Positions 41,726-56,500 of a DNA stretch of 64,000 nt are shown here, one piece after another. Under the pieces are notes generated by a model, which made no database searches, had not been told where the DNA came from, and saw only the letters and a program-made list of their open reading frames with translations. Position numbers and translations under genes: made by a program. How positions within the stretch are numbered: the stretch's first letter is position 1; each line of letters starts with the position of its first letter. The DNA comes from Glandiceps talaboti (Eukaryota; Hemichordata; Enteropneusta; Spengelidae), in contig NC_135554.1 in the NCBI RefSeq assembly GCF_964340395.1, positions 26,109,592-26,173,591 on the forward strand, in the 5' to 3' direction.

Positions 41726-44700
41726 CAAACACACACACACACACTCACATTCACACTCACACACACACATACACACACACACACACACACTCAGACACAA
41801 GTGCACACAAACAAACAAACTTACACAGACACAGAAACACAGAGACACAGAGACAATATCTATTTTCCTACCATCTGGTGGAATTGCTCCTGATTCTGCC
41901 TCATCATATGTTTCTTCACTGACGGCATCTATATCACCCATCTCAACATATCCATCTACAAATATCATAAACAATTCAAACATGAAAAATGTGACTTTGA
42001 GCGTTTCATTGAGTGCGCCCTCTATGGGGATATCTGGCCAGTCTAACTGTCATTCTACTATTAACCGGGTCGTAGCATAAGTGTACATACACTTGCCTTA
42101 TCTCTGTTTAGCCAACTTTCAGTCATGGCATGATACTTTATCTTTTAATTTGAACATATGTTTTAAAACATCGCATTACAAAAATGGGTAGACTGTCAAA
42201 AACATTTAGTTCACAAAACATGTTTTTTTTGTGACTTTTGCTAAACCTAATGTAGCTTAGGACTGCAGTCACAGCACATATTCAAAATGTTTAAATTATG
42301 ACATTATCTGTCAAAGTCACTCAACAGTTTGACAAATTTAAGTGTCTGTCAATTTTGTACTTAAAAATGTCACTAGCCATTTTGAGATAAAAACTTAGAT
42401 TCTGACAAGTTGTCATATGTAAAGTATAAGATCAAAGTTCAAAACACAACAGAACATTTTTAAAACTACAATATGATCTATGATCCTTGAGTCAAGTGAA
42501 TTATTTGATATTCAATTTTGCACAAATGTGTTCAGTATTGATTAAATTCATAGTTTGGAATCCATACATAAATGTCTTCCATTAGGATTCAAATGTAGTG
42601 CGCCCTCTATGGACTAGGATTCAAATCTTGATGTGAAAACAGTTGTCTGACAGAATTATAGAAAAAGTTGGTCCAAAAGAACAATCCTATGTAATTCTCA
42701 TGGCTTCACTGATATGATAACTAGGGATTGACTCCTTGGCCATTAATCAATAATGTGTCTGTCTTAAATGTTGTTTAATACACAAATATCTTTCAGGTTA
42801 CTTCCCTACTAAACTGAGTGAACAAATCTATAAACTTGATTTTGAAATACCCTGTAAAAGTCACCACTTTTGAACCAAACTTTTTCCATGTGTGAAATGA
42901 AGACATGACTTTTCTAACTTGCAGTCTAAAATTAAGCCGTTACGTGAGAAAGATTTTAGTAACAAGAATTCTTGTTTCATTAAATTTAGCGGGAAAACTT
43001 TTTATACTATATATGGTAAAATAGGTATTTATATCTTACATTTCCCAGTATCATTCTTTGCCAGCCATTTTCCTTGTGGATTACCATCCATTCGAACGAC
43101 ATACAACATTTCTCCCTTTTTATAGGACAGATTTAACGAATCTTCTTCATTGGTTGAACTATTACGAAGTGCTCCACCTTGTAAAAGTACACTCTCATTG
43201 CCTTTCAGCTGTAACAAACAAAGATAAACAATGTATTAAATTAAATCAGTAGAGATGTCAATTTAAAAGATGTCCACAATTTATAATGAAATTTATTTAA
43301 ATTCTGCAAAATTACTACTGCTGAGTTTTTCCTATTATAGACTTAACTTTTTCAATATTAGTTGTTGAAAATTTTTAATGAAAAAAAGATGTAAATAAAA
43401 TTTTTGTGATTTAATGGCGGGATAGTATGATTTACTTCAGAATGTCACATTTTCATTCACTGGTTGAACTGTTAGACCAGAAATGAAAAATTTACATGAT
43501 AACACAATAGAGCATAAAAAAGTCTGACAAAAATCCTGTTTTTCCAAGGTAAATTCTTTAAATGTTGTGTTATTTTGTTAAAAAAATTCACCTTTATTGC
43601 TTTTTATCTATTACATTCTTAAACAACCAATGATATTTCACTTTATTCTACATTTTCGTTATTTGCGTTTTCTTTTGGTCACTCTAGTACAAAAAATGGA
43701 ATATTTGGAGAAATATCATAAAGTGTGTTTTCATGCACTCTCTAAATCAAAGTCTTCTACCATAATGTTAAAATTTAAATCAATTTGACATTGTATTATT
43801 TCTGTTCTATTCTGTAATTTCTCACCCTACTTTCTATAAAACTATCGGTAAATACTCTATTTTCTAGTTTCTTTTGTGTACAGCCTTCCTATCATTTATG
43901 TAAGATTTTGTTTTTTTGACATGGAAATTTACAAACATTAAAACATAAAAATATGATATGTACAAATATACAAGATCCAAAGTTACAGTCTCTCAATGAC
44001 TGAAAAATAAGAACACAGATAACTAACATGCCATAGATTTTCTTATAAACAGCGCCCTCTATCATCACACTACAGTAAGATGTGATTGGAAAAGATTTAT
44101 TTTCAGACTTGTACTAATAAATTAATTTTGTCGTTTTATTAATGTCATGTTTCAGCTAAAATATTCTTAGTAGGTAATTTTTACTCAGAGTGATTTATTT
44201 ATTTTCACACAAAAACATGAAATTGTATCTTTTTCTTTCTGAGATCCATAATTTCCTTTCAATCCACTCAATTCTGTAAGTATGTGTTCCTCTATATGTA
44301 AATCAAGAAGAAATATGTCAATTTGAATTCTTGAGTTCAAATCAAATAACATTGTCAGAGATGCAACCCGCCACCAAGTTGACACCACACCAACCACACA
44401 CACATGTATCACCTATGCATCCAAGAACCCACACTGATTTCAAAACAAACTGTGACAAGACCAAGCAGCAGAAAATTGAAGCAAGTACACACCAATGTAA
44501 ACCATCCTTAGCCCACCAAACAGCAATGTGTTCACCATGTTAATGTGCACTACTTAGAGATTATCTTGTTCAAGATGATGTGTTTTGGTTGCTGGTTTTT
44601 TCATCAACACATGTTAGCATGAACCTAATACAGTTGCAGAGTTTCTGAAGAAAGCTACTATCATAATATGATATTTGTTGTGTGTTGTTGTGCTTTTCTA

Positions 44701-47700
44701 TCAAAATATAGCAATGAGAGATTTGTCACTGTATCAGTCATCAAAAATGTCCATTTATATTTGCCACCTTGGTTTTAGTACAAGATTGAGGGGAGGGGAA
44801 ATATAGTATTAAAAGGGGGACTTGGGAAAGCATGGGGGTACAGGGAAAGAAGTGAGAATGGCAAGGAAGAAGGATCAGAGCAAAAAGCAAACCAAAAGGA
44901 AACCAATACCCTCAACAATATTCATTTGTTGATTATTTGCATATTGTACTTTTGACCCAATGGTTATGATGAGAAGCTTGGAATAACTGACTGGATTACC
45001 CAACATTAACCACAGATTTAAACTTTGTAAAATACACTGTATTCAGCTAATATAGAAACTTTGTACATATTGAGACTTATTACAGTGTCAGTCAAAATCA
45101 CAGTCTGCATTCTTGGCTATCATAATCTTGTACTGTTTGATTAAATTAGTATTTGGGGTATATTGAGTGGTAAAATTTGTTACCATGGCAATGAAAAATT
45201 ACAGGTAAAAAAATGAAAAAAATACTAATCAGTACAATGTTTTACTTCTCACTTAGTTACTGTTTACACAATATTATCCATCTACATCAAATTTGAGATG
45301 ACCCATAATTATCTACTACAACCTTTGATAAGGTCAAGGGTCAAGGGTCAAGGGTCAAGGACAGGATGGGATGAATGACTAAGGCAATGCTACATACTGT
45401 GATACAATTTCTACTGTCTAACCATGCTTCACACACTTTTCATATTTGGAAGTAAATATGTATTTTACACTTCATTTTCACAACTCTATAGATATCACAA
45501 AGAAGTATTACTAATTCATTTATCTCTATAGTTAATTATTATAATAAAAATAATCTTTATTAGGCCAAATAAATATGGAAATTTGCAAAATTCTATGAGT
45601 TGCCCTGGAACTGGATTCCAAAATAGGACTGCCATCAGTATCAATTGCATCGAGGAAACTAGAGAACCAGGGGAAAACCTGCATTGTTGGCTGATTAAAA
45701 TTGGGTATCACTGTTCTTTACAATATGGCAAATTTAATGACACCCCAAGATCTGGGTTGAAACCAAGGCTGTAGTGTTAGCAGGCAATTGAGTTACCAAC
45801 TCAACAAGCCATGTTACTATTCATAATAATTTGTCTGCTGGCAGGAAACAGGAATTGAACTGAAGTATTGTCTGAAACCTTGAACTGGAGATGACTTTCT
45901 AAAAATTGAAAATGGAAATCTTGCCCTGTTCCTGGTTTGGTATAGAGTAATTTACAGCATCTCTGATTCAAATGAATGTCAAATTGAAACTAAAAATTCT
46001 TTCAGTTATATATCGTTATTATGCAATGATATCATACAGAGGACCAAGCAGACAAGGGTACTTTATGTAGACAACTTACTACTATACTGAGGACTCTCTA
46101 CCAGTGAATTTGGTCAAAAGCAACCTGAAAGACTATTATGTTATATTATCATGAAACAAACATTGAAATGATAAGTTATAACTATGGGTGTTTAAAATAG
46201 CTATATGACTAAGATCAAAAAAAGTCACTTAAAATAACTATTTTTTTATTTCCTCTTAACATAAACAATGGCAACTTAATTTTCTCTTGATTTTGGTTTC
46301 AGGATGGAAACAAACAGCATGAATAAAGTGGGAGTAAAGCTCATCATATATAGAATAACAAATTTATGAAACTTAGTCACTGAGACTTATCTGCCATACT
46401 AAAGTTATGAAACCTAGTCCCCAAGACTTGTTGTAAGTACAACTAGATTAAAGCCAAGTAACAGAGATGAAATAGACATGAAACAGTATCACACCATAGT
46501 TGGAGAGTGAATTGATAATATGCATCCATTTGAGTTGTCAAAGTCCTTGAAATATACTTACGTCAAAACTCTTCACAGTGCATCGCACAAGAAAGAAATG
46601 ACAAAATATAAATTGACAAAGTTATACATGGAAACATCAAATGTTGATTCTGTGTTTTGTATTTATCATAGTCTTGTCAACTCCACTGTGTTAGTATATG
46701 GAATACTTGTCAACAAAAATCTATTAGGGGGCGCTACAAGCCAAGACTTCTAAACAAAATGAAATTGTCTGGCCCACGTATCACTGTCCATATCCTGTCT
46801 AATAGCTATATTAGTGCCTGGCCTGACAAAATTTAAAATCTAATTCATGTTATGTTAATCTGTGTACTGTCATAAATAGCAACACTGTAAATGCAAGCCT
46901 TATATATATATATAGCTGACACCATGGAAATTTAAAAATAACCTTCACACTGTATTTATAACACAGAGAAACCATTACACATTTAAAAAAAATGATATCT
47001 GCATGATTACCTTATGTATTGGCATGATCCCATTGGTTTGCATGTTTAGGTCAAAGTTCACTAAATGGGCAAAATATTGTACTGAACATGAATGGATATT
47101 CAAGGTAAGTAACTGTGGTAACACTTGTGATCCCATTGGTATTAAGATGACAGTATGTGATGACCTCCCTTGACTACAATATTTGTAGTAATTTATTATA
47201 ATTATATAATCTGTGAACTTGGAATCTGTCAATTCCATTTGAAGATACGCCTTTGAGTTATGTTGTCTATGAAATACATTATCTATACTCACATTGTACA
47301 CTTTACATTATCTATACTCACATTGTACACTTTACATTATCTATACTCACATTGTACACTTTACATTATCTATACTCACATAGTACACTTTACATTATCT
47401 ATACTCACATAGTACACTTTACATTATCTATACTCACATTGTACACTTTACATTATCTATACTCACATTGTACACTTTACATTATCTATACTCACATTGT
47501 ACACTTTACATTATCTATACTCACATTGTACACTTTACATTATCTATACTCACATTGTACACTTTACATTATCTATACTCACATTGTACACTTTACATTA
47601 TTTATACTCACATTGTACACTTTACATTATTTATACTCACATTGTACACTTTACATTATTTATACTCACATTGTACACTTTACATTATCTATACTCACAT

Positions 47701-50700
47701 TGTACACTTTACATTATCTATACTCACATTGTACACTTTACATTATCTATACTCACATTGTACACTTTACATTATCTATACTCACATTGTACACTTTACA
47801 TTATCTATACTCACATTGTACACTTTACATTATCTATACTCACATTGTACACTTTACATTATCTATACTCACATTGTACACTTTACATTATCTATACTCA
47901 CATTGTACACTTTACATTATCTATACTCACATTGTACACTTTACATTATTTATACTCACATTGTACACTTTACATTATTTATACTCACATTGTACACTTT
48001 ACATTATTTATACTCACATTGTACACTTTACATTATCTATACTCACATTGTACACTTTACATTATCTATACTCACATTGTACACTTTACATTATCTATAC
48101 TCACATTGTACACTTTACATTATCTATACTCACATTGTACACTTTACATTATCTATACTCACATTGTACACTTTACATTATCTATACTCACATTGTACAC
48201 TTTACATTATCTATACTCACATTGTACACTTTACATTATCTATACTCACATTGTACACTTTACATTATCTATACTCACATTGTACACTTTACATTATCTA
48301 TACTCACATTGTACACTTTACATTATCTATACTCACATTGTACACTTTACATTATCTATACTCACATTGTACACTTTACATTATCTATACTCACATTGTA
48401 CACTTTATATTATCTATACTCACATTGTACACTTTACATTATCTATACTCACATTGTACACTTTATATTATCTATACTCACATTGTACACTTTATATTAT
48501 CTATACTCACATTGTACACTTTACATTATCTATACTCACATTGTACACTTTACATTATCTATACTCACATTGTACACTTTACATTATCTATACTCACATT
48601 GTACACTTTACATTATCTATACTCACATTGTACACTTTACATTATCTATACTCACATTGTACACTTTACATTATCTATACTCACATTGTACACTTTACAT
48701 TATCTATACTCACATTGTACACTTTACATTATCTATACTCACATTGTACACTTTACATTATCTATACTCACATTGTACACTTTACATTATCTATACTCAC
48801 ATTGTACACTTTACATTATCTATACTCACATTGTACACTTTACATTATCTATACTCACATTGTACACTTTACATTATCTATACTCACATTGTACACTTTA
48901 TATTATCTATACTCACATTGTACACTTTACATTATCTATACTCACATTGTACACTTTACATTATCTATACTCACATTGTACACTTTTTTCACTCGTTTCT
49001 CTTCTTCTTTCTTCTTTTTTTTGTCTTCCTTTTCTTCAAGTTCCTTTTTCCGTTTTTCTTCTCTTTCTTTCTTTTCTCGTTCCTTCTTCTCTTTCTCTTC
49101 CTGTTTCTTTTTCTCCTTTTCCTCTTTCTTTCTCTGTTTTTCTAGTTCTTTATCATCTCTGTCCTTGGAGGATGTACTGCTGAGAGTTTCTTGTGAACCA
49201 CTCCTTGGAATACTAGGAGTTGAATAAAAAGTTGAAGTAAACGACATATCAATCCATAAATATACAATTCTATTCAGCATCATACATCTATTAGTGAGAA
49301 CAACAAGAAAACTGAAAATAGTCCAATCAACTGGAATAATCTTAATCATCAATCTAGATAAGTGGAAAACTTTTGCCCTAAATCAGAGAAAATGGTCAGA
49401 ATGATTGAGGGCCACACTATCAATGGTCTTGATTGGGGTGTTGTATTGAAAGACGAAAGTCTCTGTCAAACTGAACTTATATATATCAGACTTGATAAGA
49501 TTCTACCTAACTCAGAAAGAATTGGCTTGGAAAAAGTATGCTTACACAGGACCAATTTGATTCACAGTCAAGTCTTTTTAGATACACATTTGGGTATTTA
49601 TTTGCTAATTTGCATATTGAAATTGAAACAGAGTGTTTAAAATACAGACTTTAGTGAATGTAGGAAATACTTTGACTAAACGAATGACTTTTGTCTTAAA
49701 TCCTGATATTGCATTACTAAAAAGAAGACATGTTTTCAGAGGTAAGTGTCAAACATGACATGGTTCATTTGTAGGATTTCCTTGCATTGTAAATGATGAA
49801 ATACAACTTTTTATTTTTTTATTTTATTTTAGATCATTACAACATCATAACGAATTTGCATTACTAACACTATTTTGATGATTTATATAGCCACTGATTA
49901 CAACCTTTGCAACAGTTGTCTAGAAATGCTTCTGATCAGAAAGCTGTCTTTTCAGTAGAGACAATTAAAACTGGCTTTGTAGGTACTGAAAAGTCTTCTC
50001 CTTATCACACTTTCAAACTGATAAATATTGATAACTGACATACATTGATACAAAATAACATTGGGTGCCTCGGATGTGGGTTCACATCATGTTCTTTTTA
50101 GTTTGTTTATGTCTCTGAAAAGTTAGTCACATTGCACAATATGACTAACTTTCACAGATATAAACAAACTATGTGATATTGTGATAAGGAGACAAGTTTT
50201 AATTGTGATAACTTTTAATTGTCTACTAAAGATAGAATGAAGTTCTGATCAGAAACATGTCCAAACAATTGTCACAAGGGTTGTATTTATTGACACTATT
50301 TTTACACTCTTACACTCAAGAAAAATTCTATATAGAATTCAACATGCAAATGTATGCTATTATAAATGACACTAGATAATTTTAGTCAATGGAAAATATT
50401 AAGTAGTGAAATTGGTATCTAATGGATATGGAATTTGATTTCTTAAAATAATTTCATGATTTGCATGCAATTATATGATACACCTGGTTGGTGTAACTAA
50501 CTACACATCCAATGATATGACTTGTTTCATTAGTGTACATAGTGGTACACCTGGTTGGTGTAACTACACATCCAATCATATGACTTATTTTGTTAGAGTG
50601 CATGATAATTTGTATATATCTACATATTAGTATGCTTTGAAAAACACTTCATGTACATTACATGCTCTTGTCAACTTACAATTGGCAAAATATGACATGG

Positions 50701-53450
50701 TTTTATATTAATTTCCATTCCTTGAGTTTATTTGCATATCAATTAATTTGTATATCATTCAACCATGCTTACTATGCCGTTTTACCTGAAAAGTTTGCTC
50801 CATGGTTTCGGTGGTGGAGGAAAAGTTTCACTTGAAAAGTCACCAAAATCACACAATCAATAAAACAAACAAGTAACAATTCAAATATTCATATATCTTC
50901 TTTAAATTAAAAACAAACTTCACTCCATTCCGATGTAAATGTCATTCACTCACTGTTTTCAAGAAGGGATCTGACTAAATATTCATGCAAATGAGCCAAT
51001 TGTTATGCATGAACATAACATTATGCAAATTAGCTCATTAACACAGAGTTGCTATACAAGTGATCATTACAACTCCATGCACGTAGTTTATGTATCTCCA
51101 GTAACTTCGTAAACATTACAAAAAATATTAGTAAACAACTATGGTCTGCAGTACTGTGGTGAATGCTCAGTCAATAGTATGTAAAGAGAATGCAAAGACA
51201 AACTGTTATGTAAAACGTTTTTAGGAGAAGAAGGAAGTGAACACCTAATTTTGTTAACAGTTCATTTTTAGTAGAACACAGAAACGTTTCATAACAAGAA
51301 ATGAGAGATGTGAGAAAGTCAGTGAAACTAGCATAATTAGTACAGATATAATGTGAGTGTAAAACAGCACATCTAGAAGAAGAGAATGTTATACTTATAT
51401 TGAAAACAGTAAGCGGAGAATCTTTAACAAGATTTTTTATGCAAACCTTTGGTCTGCCATGCCATTAAATGAAGTGAGAGACAGACTTTCAGATACAGTG
51501 TCCAGAGGTGAGTCTTTAGAAGACATAGGGGAAACAGAGCTCAGTTCAGCAGATAATCTACATACAGAGGAGAAATTAGCATAAACACCTAATGTTGTAA
51601 CAGAATAGCATGAAAACTGGAAACCAAAAACAAATATTGTGAATGCATGTATCAGGAATTGTAAAAGTAGTTGTCATTACTGTTGATACATTATCAGAAA
51701 TAATAGCTTAAAGAGAGATTCTATCAAATATTGTGGATGTATGTATTTTGGTTCAAAATTTATTTTAAATCAAAAAGTTTGTGGAAAAATAAATCTGCAC
51801 CTTCTGGTCCATTGAAAAACTATGAAAAGTTCTGATACTGAGATTTGTGTCATCTGAGTAGAAAATTTTTTGTCAAAAAAATGTGAAATAGGTAAATAGT
51901 CAATCAATTTCTAATATTTGACTCCTGAGCATATTTTTTTGTTTTTGGCACAAAAGCATTTTGCTTGCATGTACAGAATGATCATGTTGTACAGATATAT
52001 GAAGGATGGCACAGGATTAGGAATAGGCCTGATGTTCTAACATCGTGTTGTACTTTGTGTAACTACTATAAATTTATCAACCCTACTCAAATAAATCATC
52101 ATCTATATGTACATGTCTAGACTAAAGGTGACACTAATATATCAACTTATAACAATAGCCCGATCAGTTGATAAACTCTAACCCTGGTACTTGTCCAGAG
52201 TTTCCTGGGTTTTTATGTAGGAGTTCCCCTTAAATTTACCAAATCTTCCCCTTCTGTTTCCAGGGTTCAAAGCATTAACAAACAACAATTCATTATGTTT
52301 GCGATTAGTCTGAACATAATGTTTTATGAATTCATTTCAGAAGGAAAGTGTTCAAAATTTAACTTTTATTCATTTTTTCTGTTAAAAAACAGTGACAATC
52401 CTTTCTTTGAGGTTGTGGTTTGATAAAGAAATCAAAACATTCAAGTTGGCGTGGTGATGATCATGATGTGGTTCACTACTATATAACAAAATATTTTGAA
52501 AGATTGTAAAGATTCTAGAGGGTATCAAGTTCGATCAAAATGTTTTAAGTAGAGAGGATCAAAATGTTTGTTCTATAACTTTGTCTATTTCAGTACGCAA
52601 TGGAACAAAGGTTAAATTTTGATATCAGTTAGTTAGTTAGTTAGTACTTACCTCTGATTTGTGACTTCATCAAATGTTTCATAAATATCCTCCATTTCAC
52701 CTTCTTCTTCTCCCTGTGAAATATCAACAAATGTTTAATTTATTAATTTATCAGTACCACATCTGTTGATTTATATAGCTTTATTAGTTTCCAAATTTTA
52801 ATATTTGTCAAACTGAGTTAGAACACTAATATCAATTTAGACTGTAAGTATAGTCTGGATGCTAACATGGTATCAAATCATCTCTGACCCGTCTAGCTCT
52901 CAGAAATCATGACCCAAAGGTTGTTCATGTAAATGAGTAATCCCCCAACTGTTAGAATGATGTAAACAATGTATAAGTAGAGTCATGATCTTACAAATAT
53001 ACCATATTTGGACATTATATAACTGCCCCAATAAACACTGACTTATCATTGGGCACAATTCTGTGATTGATTAAAATAATAATAATAAATAATAAAAAAA
53101 TCATGACTGCGCATAAATTAACCAAATCTAACACTAGTTTGACCATGACTCATGGACATGAAAGAATTCTATACATAAATGTTCAGAAAGTAAATGGTGA
53201 GGAACAAAAAATGCCTACTGATTGCAAACTTGGTGTATTGAACACACATTTATGAAGCAGAGACAAATGTATAGTTACACAGTACACAAACACAAATATT
53301 TAGAGACAAACAAACAGACGATGTATCCAAAAATACAGACAGACAGACATAGACACAGAGAGACAAGAAGAAAAAGACAGACACAGACAGAGAGCCATAC
53401 ACAGACAAACAGACAGACACAGACAGACAAACAAGCAGAGACACGTAGGC

Positions 53451-53507
<57 letters not shown>

Positions 53508-56500
53508 TGAAGAGTTACAGCATGCTAACTAACCGGATCCGAGACATCATCATAGATTTCACCTTCTTCTGGAAGAGCAGGAACTGTAAGTACATAAAGA
53601 AAAAATATACAAACATGTAATAAAATCCCTAGAGTGGCAATAAGTCAGGTGTGAATAAATATTTTATTGTGGTGACAGTAGTTGCTGATTACAGATAAAA
53701 TTACTGACAATTGTCAGCTGCCTTGTTCCAAATGCACTGATACATGTTGGATTAGTCTGTAAGGTACGCCATGATGGAGCGCCCTCACACATCGGCCAAC
53801 CCCTACCACGGTGAGCGCGAAATGTCACAACGTATTTTCTGATGTTGGATGGCTGTAACTAGACTTATTTATTGGCAGACAAGTGATGTTTCAGTATAAC
53901 TATAAATGTCATGTCTTGACCATGATATACCAGTACATTATTTACCATTTCAATCAATGTCAGTCTAACTAGGCCATGAAAATTGACCTGTTTGCACAAT
54001 ATCAAAACTTGACAGGGTAGCCTTGAGATCTTATCAAGCTTTATCAAATGTGTGGTCAAAACAAAATCATATATTTCTCATACTTCACATTCTTCCCATA
54101 TTTATTTTATACGATGGCGACATTTCTAACTTGGAACATTTCTCATAAAATCAGTTATTTTCAGCATGTATAGATAATCAAATACAATGACTTTAAAAAG
54201 TACCCCGGTAGCATGTCAAAACTGAGAAATTCTGATAGAAATTATGGGTTTTTTTTCTGATTTTATTTCATGATTGTACTGGTCTACCATTGTTTTAGTA
54301 TATGACCTAATGTCTTATTGCAGCTAATCTGCTGTTATTTGAATTACGTATGCAAAACTTGGACGAGAGTATAAGGATAAAGTAACTAACAAGTGCTTTA
54401 GTCTGACTCAGAACATGTTGGCATGGTAACTACAAGTGCTTAGTCTTACTTAGGACATGTTGGCATATAGTTGGAAAATTTAATTACAGACAGCAAGTTG
54501 TCCACCAGTAGAAATACAAATATGTCAGAACAAAGAACTTAAGGGGTCATGTATTAATACCAAGATGATGATGATTGAAACAAAAACTCTCATTAAATAG
54601 TTTACACTGTCAAGGAAGTAACTTTCAATGAACCACTATCATATGTCTGGAAGTTATTTTTATCATAAAAACCATTCACAGCAATATGTCAAATTACTGT
54701 AAACACTTCCTGCTTTGTTTTATTACAGGGATACATGAATGACAAGTCATGAAACATTTAATCAAGTCTGTGTTCTAAATTTGAGTTACGCCTTATATTC
54801 ATTATCGCCTGAATTTCAATTTCACAAATTTTTGAAGTATAATATATGACATTGTCCTGTATACACCCAGTTTAAATTGGCTATTCACATGTGCTGCCCT
54901 TTGGGGTGTGTTTTCTAGTAAAAGATTATAATATAGGATCCACTCTACACAGTTTTTAATTTGTTATGGTCTAAAATGGGGCCACACAAGGGAGCATGAC
55001 ATCCACAGTTCATAATCTTTCAGTAAATTTCCTGTGTTAATATTTTTATATCGGTTATCAGATCTGTACTTAGCACCCCCTGACATGAGTGTTTTAGATT
55101 TCATCACATCAGGCATTGTAAAATTTGACTTTGCATATGTTCAAGATGGAAGCCGATGCTCTAACGGAAAATGGTAACTCATTTTTGGTGAACATGGGTT
55201 TAAAATAGGGTTGGTGGCATTGGTTTCACATCCCTATTAGAGCTGACCACTGTAATTTGCTACATGGATGAATAAGTAATCTTAAAGAAACATGATGGTT
55301 TTGAAATAATACTGTATTCAGAAAGTTCACTTGACTATAGCACAGCTGAACAAACATATCACTGTAACTCATAAATGAAGTCAGTTTTTATTTCTTTCAG
55401 ACATGAAAGAATCAGAGATAAACTTGAACCTAATGTCAATGTTATGCTACATGACTCAAGATAAATAAATACACAGGACTGAATAAATTTACATATTTTG
55501 CTAACTACACTTCAAAACAAAACAGTTAGTTGATGGGTACTAGAATCATGCCAACTACACTGAGTGTGATAAATTGTATAAAATGTTGCCTATATGTGAT
55601 AAGGCAGGGTTTGAAGTGAGATGAATAGTTTGGTGAAAAACAAGTCATTAAGCTAACTTGGGTAAATAAAAGTGCCTATATTCTTCATTTTAGTCTCTTA
55701 CAGAAACCTACCTCTTGAATAAGGAGGTGTAGTGTGTGGCTATGCTGGTTGGCTGTATGAAACAAATTTGATATTATTATTAATATACATTACCGGAGAC
55801 TTTTGGAGGAGCTGGCAATGGATCTTGTCTCCTTGTTGCTGGTGCAGGTTTACTAGTATCAACATCATCATAGAAATCATCTGATTCATCTAATTCATCA
55901 TCCTCTGTCATTGGTTCACTGAAATCATGAATGGACTTTACTCATTAACATATGAATATTCATCAAGTAACCTTCTGTCATTGGTTCACTGAAATGATGA
56001 GTGGACTTTACTCATTAACATATGAATATTCATCACGTAACCTTAATCTGTCATTGGTTCACTAAAATGGTGAATGTATTGTACTTTAGCCTGTTTACTG
56101 GTATATTCCATTTAATCTCCACTTGTGACAAGAATTGCAAAAAGCTGATGTTGTAGCAAAAAAAAATGAAATGAAATATTATTAAAATCAGAACTATAGT
56201 ATGATGTATTTAATACTCCATTCCAGACACTGCCCGAATTGTTACATGAACCATAACAAATTATAATAAGGTCAAAGGTGGTATCCTTGGTAACCTTAAT
56301 TCATGTCACACTTTCTCTTTCATCATGTTATCCATGGCATGCTTAGACTTGCTTATACCTACTGGACATCACAATAGTGGTTATTAGGTTTTCATACAGT
56401 TCACATTTTTAACTGGTAAATATTTAATCCCCATTTTATAAATAATGGGACAGACACTCAAAAAGACAAGTCTATCAATTCATTAAAAACGAAACACTTA

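Noticed and set aside
41548-41983. Minus-strand CVCVCV-rich frames
   Set aside because: CA/TG microsatellite read-through; only 41,872-41,955 is a real exon.
47253-49227. Three plus-strand open frames of about 570-630 codons with a YTLHYLYSHC-type repeat
   Set aside because: They are the same 29-bp minisatellite read in three frames, stay open only because the unit lacks stops, and overlap a real minus-strand exon.
53222-53620. Plus-strand 132-codon frame rich in RQTDRQT
   Set aside because: Antisense to an FYB-like exon and made mostly of the ACAG array.
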